Assembly (NCBI GenBank): GCA_946480925.1
Contig: CAMLLU010000029.1
Span: forward strand, 1-64,000
Source of the DNA: an uncultured Rivibacter sp.
Lineage (GTDB): Bacteria > Pseudomonadota > Gammaproteobacteria > Burkholderiales > Burkholderiaceae
Direction of reading: 5' to 3'
Length of the DNA: 64,000 nt
The notes under the pieces are model-generated. The model made no database searches, was not told the DNA's origin, and saw nothing but the letters and a program-made list of their open reading frames with translations. Shown here piece by piece: positions 54,752 through 64,000 of this stretch. A program made the position numbers and the translations under genes. Each line of letters begins with the position of its first letter. Positions within the stretch are counted from its first letter, which is position 1.

Positions 54752-55495
54752 ATGTCCGCCATGATCGAAATCAAGAACGTCAGCAAGTGGTACGGCAGCT
54801 TCCAGGTGCTGACCGACAACACCACCACCGTCAACAAGGGTGAAGTGGTGGTGGTGTGCGGGCCCTCGGGCTCGGGCAAGTCCACGCTCATCAAGACCGT
54901 CAACGCGCTCGAACCGTTCCAGAAGGGCGACATCGTGGTCGACGGCATTTCGCTGTCCGATCCCAAGACCAACCTGCCCAAGCTGCGTTCGCGTGTGGGC
55001 ATGGTGTTCCAGCACTTCGAACTGTTCCCGCACCTGTCTGTCACGCAGAACCTCACGCTGGCGCAGGTGAAGGTGCTGGGCCGCAACCAGGACGAAGCCG
55101 CCAAGCGCGGCCTGAAGATGCTCGACCGCGTGGGCCTGATGGCACACAAGGACAAGTTCCCCGGCCAGCTCTCCGGTGGCCAGCAGCAGCGCGTGGCCAT
55201 CGCCCGTGCGCTCAGCATGGACCCGATCGTGATGCTGTTCGACGAGCCCACCTCCGCGCTCGACCCTGAAATGGTGGGCGAAGTGCTCGATGTGATGGTG
55301 CAGCTGGCCCAGGAAGGCATGACCATGATGTGCGTGACGCACGAAATGGGCTTCGCCAGGAAGGTGAGCCACCGCGTCATCTTCATGGACCAGGGCAAGA
55401 TCATCGAAGACTGCAAGAAGGACGAGTTCTTCGGCAACCCCGACGCCCGCTCGTCGCGCGCAAAGGACTTCCTCTCGAAGATCCTGCAGCACTGA
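54752..55495 (+). CDS. gltL: Glutamate/aspartate ABC transporter ATP-binding protein GltL
   Basis: A 247-residue ATPase. Walker [20 protein letters not shown], signature [16 protein letters not shown] and Walker [21 protein letters not shown] are intact. [15 protein letters not shown] is the polar amino-acid importer Q-loop. It completes the gltIJKL operon and is followed by a strong hairpin. Confidence 0.94.
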   Translation: MSAMIEIKNVSKWYGSFQVLTDNTTTVNKGEVVVVCGPSGSGKSTLIKTVNALEPFQKGDIVVDGISLSDPKTNLPKLRSRVGMVFQHFELFPHLSVTQNLTLAQVKVLGRNQDEAAKRGLKMLDRVGLMAHKDKFPGQLSGGQQQRVAIARALSMDPIVMLFDEPTSALDPEMVGEVLDVMVQLAQEGMTMMCVTHEMGFARKVSHRVIFMDQGKIIEDCKKDEFFGNPDARSSRAKDFLSKILQH

Positions 55496-55537
55496 CGCTC
55501 GTTCGCGCAGCCCACGCTGCGCGACGTCTGGAACGCA

Positions 55538-55564
55538 CAAAGGGCTCCACAGTGGAGCCCTTTG
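55538..55564 (+). terminator. Terminator after gltL
   Basis: CAAAGGGCTCCAC and GTGGAGCCCTTTG form a 13-base perfect inverted repeat around one A, 42 bases after gltL. The stem opens at the tip to a small loop, and the TTTG end is a short U stretch. It is symmetric enough to act both ways. Confidence 0.75.
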
Positions 55565-55622
55565 TCATTGCTGTGAGCCAGTGGCAGTGGCGCACAGCGG
55601 GGCAGGTGAGAAAATCCGCCGC

Positions 55623-56672
55623 ATGAGCAGCAGCCATTCCGCCACTTCCCTCACCATCACCCGCCCCGACGACTGGCACCTGCACGTGCGCGACGGTGCC
55701 GCCATGCAGGCCGTGGTGCCCGACACCGCGCGCCAATTCGCTCGCGCGATCATCATGCCGAACCTCAAGCCGCCGGTCGTCACCGCGGCGCAGGCTTTGG
55801 CCTACAAGCAGCGCATCGAGGCGGCCGTGCCAGAAGGGCTCGCCTTCGAGCCGCTGATGACGCTCTACCTCACCGACAACACGCCCCCCGACGAGATTGC
55901 CCGCGCGGCCGAGGCTGGCATCGTGGCGCTGAAGCTCTACCCGGCCGGTGCCACCACCAACAGCGATGCCGGCGTCACCGACATCCGCAAGACCTACGCG
56001 ACGCTCGAGGCGATGCAGCGCGCGGGCCTCAAGCTGCTGGTGCATGGCGAAGTCACCGACCAGAGCGTCGACGTATTCGACCGCGAGGCCGTGTTCATCG
56101 ACAGGCATCTCATCCCGCTGCGCCGCGACTTCCCCGAACTCAAGATCGTCGTCGAGCACATCACCACGAAGGACGCGGCGCAATACGTGCGCGAGGCCGA
56201 TGCATACACGGCCGCCACCATCACCGCGCACCACCTGCTCTACAACCGCAATGCCATCTTCACCGGCGGCATTCGCCCGCACTACTACTGCTTGCCGGTG
56301 CTGAAGCGCGAAGAACACCGCCTTGCGCTGGTGGCCGCAGCCACGTCGGGTTCGAACAAGTTCTTCCTCGGCACCGATAGCGCTCCGCACCCGGCCCACC
56401 TGAAGGAGCACGCCAGCGGCTGTGCCGGCTGCTACACGGCATTGAGCGCGCTGGAGCTGTATGCCGAAGCCTTCGAAGCTGCCGGTGCACTCGACAAGCT
56501 CGAAGCCTTCGCGAGCTTCCACGGGCCCGACTTCTACGGCCTGCCGCGCAACACCGGCACCGTCACGCTGAAGAAGGAGAGCTGGACGCTGCCGGAGGCG
56601 CTGCCGTTCGGTGAGGCCAGCCTCAAGCCGCTGCGTGGCGGTGAGGTGTTGGCCTGGAAGCTGGCGGCCTGA
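55623..56672 (+). CDS. pyrC: Dihydroorotase
   Basis: A 349-residue zinc enzyme of pyrimidine synthesis closing carbamoyl-aspartate to dihydroorotate. The metal-binding [10 protein letters not shown], the carbamylated-Lys region [29 protein letters not shown], and [15 protein letters not shown] match type II PyrC. ATG 55623 gives the conserved start; an in-frame GTG or ATG at 55581 is in non-coding sequence. Confidence 0.95.
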   Translation: MSSSHSATSLTITRPDDWHLHVRDGAAMQAVVPDTARQFARAIIMPNLKPPVVTAAQALAYKQRIEAAVPEGLAFEPLMTLYLTDNTPPDEIARAAEAGIVALKLYPAGATTNSDAGVTDIRKTYATLEAMQRAGLKLLVHGEVTDQSVDVFDREAVFIDRHLIPLRRDFPELKIVVEHITTKDAAQYVREADAYTAATITAHHLLYNRNAIFTGGIRPHYYCLPVLKREEHRLALVAAATSGSNKFFLGTDSAPHPAHLKEHASGCAGCYTALSALELYAEAFEAAGALDKLEAFASFHGPDFYGLPRNTGTVTLKKESWTLPEALPFGEASLKPLRGGEVLAWKLAA

Positions 56673-56681
56673 CGACCACCC

Positions 56682-57872
56682 TCAGGCCGGCGATGCGAGG
56701 TCGGCGTCGGGCTCGCGCAAGTGATGCGTCAGCATTGCGATCACGCCGGCCAGCACCGCAAGCAAGACGAGCGCCGTGCGCAGGCTGGTCGCTTCGGCGA
56801 GCCAGCCGATGAAGGGTGGCCCGAGCAGGAAGCCGCCGTAGCCGAGCGTCGCCATCGCCGCGATGCCTTGTCCGGCGCTGTGGCCAGGGCGGCGGCTCGC
56901 GCGCCGCGCTGCCGCGCCGAACACCAGGGGCGCCACGGTGGCCACGCCCAACCCGACCAGCGCAAACGCCACCAGCGTGGCTCCGGCATGCGCGCTCCAT
57001 AGCGCCAGGCCGAGAGCCAGTGCGGCCAGGGCATTGGTGATGCGCAGCAGCGGCACTGGGCCCCAGCGAGCCACCAGAGCGTCGCCGAGGAAGCGCATGC
57101 TCATCATCGTGAGCGAAAACACCGCATAGCCCACCGCCGCGACCGCCGCGGTCGTGCCCAGGCTGTCGTGCAGGAACACGGCGCTCCAGTCGGCCATCGC
57201 GCCTTCGATCAGGAAGGCGCAGAACACGATGCCGCCCAGCCCTGCCATCGCGGCCTCCGGTCGCGCGAAGCGCGGTTCTCCGTGTCCAGCCTTGGGCCGC
57301 GCCTCGCTGCGGGGCAGCCAGCGCATCACTGCCGCGGCGGACAGTGCCAGCACGGCCGCAGTGCCGCCCAGGTGCAGTGCGGGCGACACGTCGAGCCGGG
57401 CCATCAGCGCACCTGCACCCGCGCCAGCCAGGCCGCCGGCGCTCCACATGCCGTGCAGCGACGACATGATGGGTTTGCCCACCCGTGCCTCCACCTCGAC
57501 GGCCAGCGCATTCATCGCAACGTCCATCGCGCCGCTGGCCGCGCCCAGCAGGAACAGCGTGAACGCAAACGACGAGAGCACCCCCACCAAAGCCGGATGC
57601 GGCAGCGCAAAACAGAAGATGAAGGTGGTGGCCAGCGTGAGCGTGCGGGCACCCAGCAATGCGCAGCCCCGGCCGGCCAGCGGAAACGCCACCAGCGCGC
57701 CCGCGCCGATGGCGAACAGCGCGCTGCCGAGCTGGCCGTCGCTGAGGTCGAGCGCCTGCCGTACCGCCGGGATGCGCGACACCCAGCTGGCGAAGCCCGC
57801 GCCGTTGATGAAAAAGATCACCGCGATGGCCAGGCGAGCGACGGTGGGGGAGGGTAGAGGAAGGTAATGCAT
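56682..57872 (-). CDS. MFS transporter (FucP/YbjJ-like)
   Basis: A 396-residue major-facilitator permease with 12 hydrophobic segments. IFFINGAGFASWVSRIPAVR near the start and GAASGAMDVAMNALAVEVE in the fourth helix are typical of the YbjJ/fucose-permease-like group. MSSLHGMWSAGGLAGAGAGA is also conserved. ATG 57872 is chosen; the frame extends much further upstream but crosses the divergent DeoR gene. The likely substrate is a sugar or related compound controlled by that regulator. Confidence 0.9.
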   Translation of the reverse strand: MHYLPLPSPTVARLAIAVIFFINGAGFASWVSRIPAVRQALDLSDGQLGSALFAIGAGALVAFPLAGRGCALLGARTLTLATTFIFCFALPHPALVGVLSSFAFTLFLLGAASGAMDVAMNALAVEVEARVGKPIMSSLHGMWSAGGLAGAGAGALMARLDVSPALHLGGTAAVLALSAAAVMRWLPRSEARPKAGHGEPRFARPEAAMAGLGGIVFCAFLIEGAMADWSAVFLHDSLGTTAAVAAVGYAVFSLTMMSMRFLGDALVARWGPVPLLRITNALAALALGLALWSAHAGATLVAFALVGLGVATVAPLVFGAAARRASRRPGHSAGQGIAAMATLGYGGFLLGPPFIGWLAEATSLRTALVLLAVLAGVIAMLTHHLREPDADLASPA

Positions 57873-57882
57873 GGCGGCAGAT

Positions 57883-57930
57883 TCGAGTCGACTCGAGCAA
57901 TATAGAGCAATTTCGCGCATTGATGCATCA
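57883..57930. promoter_or_regulatory. Operator-like palindromes and repeats between MFS and DeoR genes
   Basis: The 72-base divergent gap holds three elements. TCGAGTCGACTCGA (57883-57896) is a perfect 14-bp palindrome. GAGCAAT occurs twice (57895, 57905), one helical turn apart. TGATGCATCA (57921-57930) is a perfect 10-bp palindrome. DeoR proteins bind repeated sites of this kind, so joint control of both genes is likely. Confidence 0.5.
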
Positions 57931-57944
57931 CTAGAATCGCGGCC

Positions 57945-58763
57945 ATGGTCAAGTCCAGCGCAAAAACCGCCGATGCATTGCCCCGCTTCGCCGAAGAGCG
58001 GCGCGCCCGCATCCTGAAATGGCTGCAGCAGCAAGGGCGGGTGGAGGTGCTCGATCTTGCTCGAATGCTCGAAGTCTCTGAGCACACGATCCGCCGTGAC
58101 CTGTTGGAGTTGCAGGCACAGGGCGCGCTGCAGAAGACCCACGGTGGCGCCGTGACGCTCGACACCGCGCGGCTGGGCTCCGAGGCTCGCGCCGGCGTGC
58201 TTGCCAAGGCCAAGGACGCGATCGGCCATGCCGCCGCGCAACTCATCGAGCCGGGGCAAACGGTGATCCTCGATGCCGGCTCCACCACGCTGGCGATGGC
58301 GCGCTCGTTGACCGTGCGGCCGCTGACGGTGATCACCAACGCGCTCGACGTCGCGGCACTGTTCGACCGCGACCCCGCCGTGCAATTGCTGGTCACCGGC
58401 GGCACATGGCAGCCGCAGAACCGCGCGCTGTGGGGGCCGGCCGCGCACGACCTGCTGGCCAACTGCCGCGCCGACTGGGCCGTGCCCGGTGCCTGCGCGC
58501 TGGATGCCCGCATGGGGATCACCGCCGCCGACGAGGCCGATGCCGCGATCAAGCGCGCCATGATGGCCGCCGCCGCCCGCACGATGATCCTGGCCGACCA
58601 TTCCAAGCAGCAGAACGTGGCGCCCTTCGTGGTGGCCACATGGCCGCAGGTGCACACGCTCGTGACCGATCGCGCCTGGCCGGAGGTGTCGGCGCTCGGC
58701 GTGGCGGTGAAGGTGGCTGGTTCATCGGCCGCAGCGGGCGCCGGCAAGGCCCAGGCGCGGTGA
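57945..58763 (+). CDS. DeoR/GlpR-family transcriptional regulator
   Basis: A 272-residue repressor. The winged helix reads RRARILKWLQQQGRVEVLDL and SEHTIRRDLLELQAQG, then KTHGGAV. The effector domain has LIEPGQTVILDAGSTTLAMA and ITNALDVAALF, the sugar-phosphate site. It is divergent from the MFS transporter and probably controls it in response to a phosphorylated sugar. Confidence 0.92.
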   Translation: MVKSSAKTADALPRFAEERRARILKWLQQQGRVEVLDLARMLEVSEHTIRRDLLELQAQGALQKTHGGAVTLDTARLGSEARAGVLAKAKDAIGHAAAQLIEPGQTVILDAGSTTLAMARSLTVRPLTVITNALDVAALFDRDPAVQLLVTGGTWQPQNRALWGPAAHDLLANCRADWAVPGACALDARMGITAADEADAAIKRAMMAAAARTMILADHSKQQNVAPFVVATWPQVHTLVTDRAWPEVSALGVAVKVAGSSAAAGAGKAQAR

Positions 58764-59521
58764 TGCTGAACGCCGTCGACTGGTCCCGGCCCTGGCTCGC
58801 GCCGTATCGGCAGCGTGGCGAGGCAGCGGCGGCGTTGGCGGCAGGTGCCTCGGTGGCAGACGCGCTCAACGCGGTTCTCGCCCGTTCAGGCCCGCTGCCT
58901 CTGCGCAACGGTGAGTTGCGTTTCGTGCCGCAGCACGCGCTGCCCGAGGGCGAGGCCTACGAAGCCTTCATCCACCGCACGGCTTGCGTGCCCACGCGCG
59001 ACAACCTGCACGACTTCTTCAACGGTCTGATGTGGTTGCACTGGCCGGTTTTGAAGCGCCGGCTCAACGAGCTGCAGGCCCAGGCGCTGGCCGAGCAGGG
59101 CGTGCAGGCCACACGCGGCGCGTTGCGCGATGCACTCACGCTGTTCGACGAAAACGCGGCGCTGCTCGAAGCACCGGCCGGCCTGGTGCGACGGTTGTGC
59201 GAACGGGACTGGAAGGGGTTGCTGGTCACGGAACGCGATCGGTGGCTGAGCGAAGTGAAACTCACGCTGTTCGGCCATGCGCTGCTCGAGAAACTGGTGA
59301 CGCCGTACAAGTCCATTACGGCGCACGTGTGGGTCGGCGTGCCGGGCGCCGAACTCGAGACTGCCGCGTTGGTGCCCAAGCCCTTCCTGCCTCTGCCGGT
59401 GCTGGGTGTGCCGGGCTGGTGGCCGGGCAACGAGGTGCCCGGCTTCTACGACGATGCAGAGGTGTTCAGGCCGGCAGGAAACCTTCGATCGACAGGTAAC
59501 GCTCGCCCGTGTCGTAGTTGA
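58763..59521 (+). CDS. DUF3025 protein
   Basis: A 252-residue protein. [20 protein letters not shown] then [20 protein letters not shown] is the DUF3025 hallmark, and [13 protein letters not shown] follows. No function is established. The ATG shares one base with the DeoR stop, so it is probably co-transcribed. The last 56 bases overlap the 3' end of the convergent cysteine synthase gene, which may mean the true C-terminus is a recent extension. Confidence 0.85.
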   Translation: MLNAVDWSRPWLAPYRQRGEAAAALAAGASVADALNAVLARSGPLPLRNGELRFVPQHALPEGEAYEAFIHRTACVPTRDNLHDFFNGLMWLHWPVLKRRLNELQAQALAEQGVQATRGALRDALTLFDENAALLEAPAGLVRRLCERDWKGLLVTERDRWLSEVKLTLFGHALLEKLVTPYKSITAHVWVGVPGAELETAALVPKPFLPLPVLGVPGWWPGNEVPGFYDDAEVFRPAGNLRSTGNARPCRS

Positions 59522-60392
59522 ACGTCAGGACGCGCGAGCCGGCCGGCAGCTCCGGCAGCTTCTGCGCCACCGCCGCCAGCGCCGCGCCCGACGAGATGCC
59601 CACCAGCAGGCCTTCCTCGCGAGCGCAGCGCCGAGCCATCTCGCGCGCTGCCTCAGCCTCCACCTGGATCACACCGTCGAGCAGCTCGGTCTGCAGGTTC
59701 TTCGGAATGAAGCCCGCGCCGATGCCCTGGATGGGGTGCGGTGCCGGTTGCCCGCCGCTGATGACCGGCGATGCACTCGGCTCCACCGCAAAAACCTTCA
59801 GCTTGGGCCAAGCCTTCTTGAGCACCTGCGCGCAGCCGGTGATGTGGCCACCGGTGCCCACGCCAGTGATCAGCACATCGAGCCCGCCCGGGAAGTCGTT
59901 CAGGATTTCCTGCGCCGTCGTGCGCACGTGCACGTCGATGTTGGCGGGGTTCTCGAACTGCTGCGGCATCCATGCGCCGGACGTGGTGGCCACCAGCTCC
60001 TGTGCGCGGGCGATCGAGCCCTTCATGCCTTTTTCTCGCGGCGTGAGCTCGAAGCTCGCGCCATAGGCCAGCATCAGCCGCCGGCGTTCGACCGACATGC
60101 TGTCCGGCATCACCAGCACCAGCCTGTAGCCCTTGACCGCGGCCACCATGGCCAGCCCGATGCCCGTGTTGCCCGAGGTCGGCTCGACGATGGTGCCGCC
60201 GGGCTTGAGTGCCCCGGTGCGTTCGGCGTCTTCGATCATCGCGAGCGCGATGCGGTCCTTGATGGAGCCGCCCGGGTTGCTGCGTTCGGACTTCACCCAG
60301 ATCTCCCGCCCGCCGGTATCCGGCCCGAACAGCCGGTTGATGCGGACGTGTGGCGTGGCGCCGATGGTTTCGAGGACGTTGTTGACTTTCAT
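59466..60392 (-). CDS. cysM: Cysteine synthase (O-acetylserine sulfhydrylase, CysM-type)
   Basis: A 308-residue PLP enzyme making cysteine from O-acetylserine and sulfide. PLP Lys45 lies in [38 protein letters not shown] and [19 protein letters not shown] bind the cofactor phosphate and substrate. IGISSG-type [13 protein letters not shown] completes the fold. CysK and CysM cannot be firmly separated by eye. ATG 60392 gives the conserved [11 protein letters not shown] start. Confidence 0.88.
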   Translation of the reverse strand: MKVNNVLETIGATPHVRINRLFGPDTGGREIWVKSERSNPGGSIKDRIALAMIEDAERTGALKPGGTIVEPTSGNTGIGLAMVAAVKGYRLVLVMPDSMSVERRRLMLAYGASFELTPREKGMKGSIARAQELVATTSGAWMPQQFENPANIDVHVRTTAQEILNDFPGGLDVLITGVGTGGHITGCAQVLKKAWPKLKVFAVEPSASPVISGGQPAPHPIQGIGAGFIPKNLQTELLDGVIQVEAEAAREMARRCAREEGLLVGISSGAALAAVAQKLPELPAGSRVLTFNYDTGERYLSIEGFLPA

Positions 60393-60454
60393 GGGATGGG
60401 GTCTCCTGATGCAGCTCCGATGCCGATTGCTGATGCGGCTGGATAATCGCGGCC

Positions 60455-60786
60455 GTGAAGCAAGCCAGACCGCCGCTGGTGCAAGGGCAGAAATGCCGCA
60501 CTGGAGGAAGGTCCGGACTGCGCAGGGCAGCGTAGCAGGTAACACCTGTCCACCGCGAGGTGAGGATCAGAGCAACAGAGACGAGTCTGGGCGTCGCCGC
60601 AAGGCCCGCCCAGGGTGAAACGGGCAATCTCTACGCGCAGCAATACCAAATAGGCCGGCGATGATGCGGCCCGCGGAGCCGGCGGGTAGGTAGCACCGAG
60701 CCATGCGAGCGATCCATGGCCCAGAGGAATGGCGGTCACGTCAGGGCAACCTGATGCACAGAATCCGGCCTATCGGCTTGCTTCAC
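60455..60786 (+). ncRNA. rnpB: RNase P RNA, class A
   Basis: The RNA subunit of ribonuclease P, which trims tRNA 5' ends. The 5' GTGAAGCAAGCC pairs with 3' GGCTTGCTTCAC. Conserved cores are visible: GAGGAAGGTCCGGACT, CAGGGCAGCGTAGCAGGTAA, GGGTGAAACGGGCAATCTC and ACAGAATCCGGCCTATCGG. Length near 332 bases is normal. It lies between cysM and the MFS gene. Confidence 0.95.
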
Positions 60787-60827
60787 ACATTTCCGCCACA
60801 AGCGGAGCAACAAGAACAAGGCAGCCG

Positions 60828-62033
60828 ATGAACCCCGATGCCCATACGCTCTGGCGCGCACCGCGCTGGGCTCTTGCCGTCTTGCTGGCCTGCCTGGGCA
60901 TGCTCGGGCCGTTCGCCGTCGACACCTACCTGCCAGCCTTCGACGGCATCGCAACCTCGGTGGGTGCCACGCCGGTGCAGATGCAGCAGACGCTGTCGGC
61001 CTACCTGTTCGGCTTCGCCTTCATGAACCTGTTCCACGGTGCCCTGTCCGACAGCTTCGGGCGGCGGCCCGTGGTGCTGACCGGCATCGCGGTGTTCACG
61101 CTCGCTTCGGCTGGCTGTGCGTTGTCCGAAAGCATCAGTGCACTGGTGTTCTTCCGCGCGCTGCAAGGGCTGTCCACCGGCGCGGGCATCGTGGTGTCGC
61201 GTGCCGTGATCCGCGACATGTTCCCGCCCGCCGACGCGCAGCGCGTGATGTCGCAGGTCACCATCTACTTCGGCGTGGCACCTGCGGTGGCGCCCATCGT
61301 CGGTGGCTTCCTGTTCGTGCACGCGAGCTGGCATGCGATCTTCTGGTTCCTCACCGGCGTGGGTATCGTGCTGCTGGCGGCCAACTACAAGCTGCTGCCC
61401 GAGACCCTGCACCACACGCATCGGCAGGACTTCAACGTTCCCAACCTGATGCGTGGCTACTGGCAGCTCGGCTCCAGCCCCAAGTTCCTGATGCTCGCGC
61501 TGGCCAGCGGCGTGCCGTTCAACGGCATGTTCCTCTACGTGCTGTCGGCACCCACCTTCCTGGGACAGCACCTCAAGCTCGGGCCCACCGAGTTCTTCTG
61601 GTTCTTCCTGCTCACCATCAGCGGCATCATGGGCGGGGCCTGGGGCAGCGGGCGGTTGGCCGGCAAGATCGAGCCGGGCCGGCAGATCCGCCGCGGCTTC
61701 CTGATCATGAGCGGTGTGTCGCTGGTCAACGTGGCGGCCAACTTCTTGTGGCCGGCGCATGTGAGCTGGGCGCTGCTGCCCATCGGCATCTTCGCGTTCG
61801 GCTGGGCGCTCATGGTGCCTGTGGTCACGCTGATGGTGCTTGACCTCTTTCCGGAACGGCGCGGCATGGCCTCGTCGCTGCAGGCCTTCATCGGCAGCGT
61901 TGCCAACGGCATCGTAGCCGGAGTGATCGCGCCGCTCGTGATGCATTCCACGCAGGCACTCGCCGTCGCCTCGCTGGCAATGATGAGCGTGGGGCTCTTC
62001 GCCTGGCTGTGGGTGAAGCGCCGGCTGCACTGA
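60828..62033 (+). CDS. Bcr/CflA-family multidrug MFS transporter
   Basis: A 401-residue 12-helix efflux pump. PFAVDTYLPAFDGIATSVGA is the Bcr/CflA signature at the first helix. The MFS loop reads GALSDSFGRRPVVLTGIAVF, and FFRALQGLSTGAGIVVSRAV follows. ATG 60828 starts 42 bases after rnpB; the earlier in-frame codon lies inside the RNA. Confidence 0.92.
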   Translation: MNPDAHTLWRAPRWALAVLLACLGMLGPFAVDTYLPAFDGIATSVGATPVQMQQTLSAYLFGFAFMNLFHGALSDSFGRRPVVLTGIAVFTLASAGCALSESISALVFFRALQGLSTGAGIVVSRAVIRDMFPPADAQRVMSQVTIYFGVAPAVAPIVGGFLFVHASWHAIFWFLTGVGIVLLAANYKLLPETLHHTHRQDFNVPNLMRGYWQLGSSPKFLMLALASGVPFNGMFLYVLSAPTFLGQHLKLGPTEFFWFFLLTISGIMGGAWGSGRLAGKIEPGRQIRRGFLIMSGVSLVNVAANFLWPAHVSWALLPIGIFAFGWALMVPVVTLMVLDLFPERRGMASSLQAFIGSVANGIVAGVIAPLVMHSTQALAVASLAMMSVGLFAWLWVKRRLH

Positions 62034-62090
62034 GCACACTCCAGCGTTTCGTTACGGGTTGCACGGCCTGCCTTGCCTATCATCCGCCCC

Positions 62091-63440
62091 ATGAGGGGCG
62101 ATAGGGAAAGTGAGAGCTGGCGCATCGACGCCTGGGGCCGCGGCGTGGTCGCCGTGTGCCTGGTGCTGGCCGCGCTGGCTTATTGGTACCGCGAACCGCG
62201 GGGGCTTGGTCCTGCGCCGGTGAACCGCACAGCCACTGCGGTGGCGCCGGTGAAGCCGGCTGCGTCGAGCCCCGCATTGGCCAGGCCTTCCGGGCCGCCG
62301 GTCGTGGTGTCGGGCATCGAGGCCACGAAGGAAACACCCACCGTTGAAGTCTGTGGCCGGGGCCAGCTCAATCGCGCTGAAGTCAGTTCCGAAGCCTTCC
62401 GCAATCGCACCAACGCCGAAGTGGATGCCGCATTGCGGCGCCTGATCGAGCGGCTGCTGCAGGGCGACACGCGGGCGCGGGCAGCAGGTCTGTCGATGCA
62501 AGTGGCGCAGCAGGTGGGAACGGCGCTCGAGCAGCGTTCGCGCATCGCCGGTACGCCGGTCGCGGCCAGCGCGCCGGCCGACGACGACGTGCCGGGCGCC
62601 ACCCGGCCCTTGAACGCGCTCGCGAAGCTCGCAGTCGATTCGCGCGACCCGGCGGTCTATGCGCTGGCCGTGCAGGCTTGCCAGAGCACCGGCGCGCTCG
62701 AAACCCGCCGTGGCGGCTGCCAGCTCATCTCGTACGACCAATGGGCGCTGCTCGACGCCCGCAACGCTGTGCCGTGGATGTATGCCGCCGACGCAGCGCT
62801 GAGCCGCCGCGACGGAGGAGCGTACGCCGAGGCCATGTATCGCATCGCCCATGCCGAAGTGAGCGAAACCTTCTTCGGCCTGCTGCCGGGCCTTGCGCGC
62901 AGCCATCTTCCGGTGGACCTGCCGGCCTATCTGTGGCCGGCGGTCTACACCCGTGTGATCGGCATGCAGGCGGCGATGCCGCTGCCGGGCTATCAGCGCG
63001 TCGCGCAGTTCTGCTCGGTTGATGCCGTGAAAGACGCCAACCGCCTGCAGACCTGCAGCGACATCGCTGGCGTGCTGCTCGGCCGCGGCACTTCGCTCAT
63101 CGACCACAGCATCGGCATCACGATCGCCAAGCGCGCCGGTTGGAACGAGGCACGGCTGGCCCAGGCCGAGCTGAAGCGCGAGGCTTACGGCTATGCAGCC
63201 ATGAGCGTGGGCAAGCTGTTCGAAGAAACCCGCTGCGAAGACGTGCGCCAAGCCAACGACTATGCGCAGCAAATGGGCGCGCATGGCGAGATCGCGGCCT
63301 TGCAGCAGGTGGTGGAGCGCTCCGGCCGCAGCCTGGAGTCGCTGGCTGCTGAACACCGCGCGGCAGCGCAACGGCTGTTGCAGCAAGGGCAACCATCGCA
63401 ACCGCCCGCCGGTACGTCGGCGACGCTGGCCGTGAGGTGA
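62091..63440 (+). CDS. Hypothetical membrane-anchored protein
   Basis: A 449-residue protein I do not recognise. A single hydrophobic segment (GVVAVCLVLAALAYWY, about residues 18-33) anchors it, with an Ala/Pro-rich stretch to about 75 and the bulk presumably in the periplasm. The body is helical and rich in Ala, Arg and Glu, with paired cysteines (ALAVQACQSTGAL, RRGGCQL, FCSVDAVK, QTCSDIAG). A helical-repeat fold is possible. ATG 62091 is preferred over an in-frame TTG at 62073. No neighbour suggests a role. Confidence 0.75.
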   Translation: MRGDRESESWRIDAWGRGVVAVCLVLAALAYWYREPRGLGPAPVNRTATAVAPVKPAASSPALARPSGPPVVVSGIEATKETPTVEVCGRGQLNRAEVSSEAFRNRTNAEVDAALRRLIERLLQGDTRARAAGLSMQVAQQVGTALEQRSRIAGTPVAASAPADDDVPGATRPLNALAKLAVDSRDPAVYALAVQACQSTGALETRRGGCQLISYDQWALLDARNAVPWMYAADAALSRRDGGAYAEAMYRIAHAEVSETFFGLLPGLARSHLPVDLPAYLWPAVYTRVIGMQAAMPLPGYQRVAQFCSVDAVKDANRLQTCSDIAGVLLGRGTSLIDHSIGITIAKRAGWNEARLAQAELKREAYGYAAMSVGKLFEETRCEDVRQANDYAQQMGAHGEIAALQQVVERSGRSLESLAAEHRAAAQRLLQQGQPSQPPAGTSATLAVR

Positions 63441-63483
63441 CTCGCGCCGATGAGGCGGCATGGCGTAAGCTGCCGCACTCACC

Positions 63484-63960
63484 ATGCGCTTCGAACACCT
63501 CATCCAGATCAACGACGCGGGCAATCCGCTCCTCATGCCCATGACGCGCGCCGAACTCTGGCGTGGCCTTGTCGCGCGGGCCCGCACGCCGCAGAGCTTT
63601 CCACTCGGGCCGGACCGCTGCGAACTGGTGAGCGGCGGTGAGGGCGACGCCCAGCCGCTGCGCCGTCAAGTTCACTTCGGCGGCCTGGTGATCGATGACC
63701 ACGTGCGTTTCGATACCGAGCAGTCGCTGCATTTCGAGCCGCTGCCGCGCGAAGACATGCCGAGCGTGCGCCTGAGCATCACGATCGAGGAGCCCAGCGC
63801 TGGCGCCCTGTTCCTGCGCTTCGTCTACACCAGCGACGAGGCCTTGGAGACCGAAGGACTGGACGCACAGCTGCAGGGCTTGCGCGAACAGGCGTGGCTC
63901 GCCAACGACCAGGACATGGTCCGCACGCTGCGCGACTGGCAGCGCGAGGGTCGGCTGTAA
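63484..63960 (+). CDS. DUF1857 (SRPBCC/AtaL-like) protein
   Basis: A 158-residue protein of the START/Bet v1-like superfamily. MRFEHLIQINDAGNPLLMPM and TRAELWRGLVARARTPQSF match the DUF1857/AtaL pattern, followed by beta strands (VHFGGLVIDDHVRF) and a C-terminal helix. Such proteins have a hydrophobic ligand pocket; the function is unknown. After it, 63961-64000 only shows an ATG at 63978 too close to the edge to judge. Confidence 0.8.
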   Translation: MRFEHLIQINDAGNPLLMPMTRAELWRGLVARARTPQSFPLGPDRCELVSGGEGDAQPLRRQVHFGGLVIDDHVRFDTEQSLHFEPLPREDMPSVRLSITIEEPSAGALFLRFVYTSDEALETEGLDAQLQGLREQAWLANDQDMVRTLRDWQREGRL

Positions 63961-64000
63961 GGCACTTCGGGGCCGCCATGTTCACGTCGGCGCGCCAGCG

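Noticed and set aside
63978..64000. Possible start of another gene at the window edge
   Set aside because: Fewer than eight codons are visible and there is no clear ribosome site.

Overview
This is a high-GC, densely packed chromosomal segment of a betaproteobacterium, most likely order Burkholderiales (Rubrivivax/Leptothrix/Roseateles-like). The evidence is gene content and sequence style: a groESL operon with a CIRCE site, PssA, KtrAB, FTR1 with a fused cytochrome c domain, MlaEFD with a PqiC-type lipoprotein, a YaeQ protein, an AspA/glutamate-aspartate ABC cluster, a tandem glycine riboswitch and a class A RNase P RNA. No rRNA, tRNA or CRISPR array was seen. Genus is inference only.

Layout. 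1-750: groEL start, groES, and their HrcA/CIRCE promoter. 762-17,050: an accessory region. It opens with a possible transposon end and decayed tniB/tniQ genes of a Tn7/Tn5053-like element. A block of modification/restriction-type genes follows: a DGQHR protein, a beta-class DNA methyltransferase, a DUF3883 protein, an SNF2-type helicase, a ParB-like protein and an NYN-LOTUS protein. Next is an orphan type VI secretion cassette (vgrG, effector, immunity) and a strip of gene relics with a degenerate GGDEF protein. 17,184-30,406: core and semi-core genes (PssA, KtrAB, a MATE pump, the Mla-type lipid transporter, a glycine-zipper lipoprotein, an HNH protein, a ketopantoate reductase, and a protease/FHA/response-regulator group whose regulator is frameshifted). 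30,411-43,735: a Fur-box-preceded FTR1 iron permease, then a TetR-headed fatty-acid beta-oxidation cluster. A DUF559 endonuclease gene flanked by REP-like palindromes sits between the fadB-like and fadA-like genes. 43,837-47,929: a DadA-type oxidase under a tandem glycine riboswitch, a thioesterase, an Atm1-type ABC exporter and a small Lys-rich protein. 48,069-55,495: YaeQ, LysR, aspartase and a glutamate/aspartate ABC importer with two paralogous binding proteins. 55,623-63,960: PyrC, a divergent MFS/DeoR pair, DUF3025, cysteine synthase, rnpB, a Bcr/CflA pump and two less-characterised proteins.

How genes work together. The strongest novelty candidate is 2,107-8,953. It combines a methyltransferase, an SNF2 motor, a nuclease-like DUF3883 protein and two proteins related to the ParB/DndB families, next to transposition-gene relics. 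That is the composition of a DNA-modification-linked anti-phage system, and I cannot match it to Dnd/Ssp, BREX, DISARM, Zorya or Druantia from memory. The T6SS cassette looks like a swappable effector-immunity module, because a short second vgrG scrap lies just after the immunity gene. The beta-oxidation genes form one co-directional cluster probably controlled by the TetR protein. LysR, aspartase and the importer form an acidic amino-acid uptake and catabolism unit.
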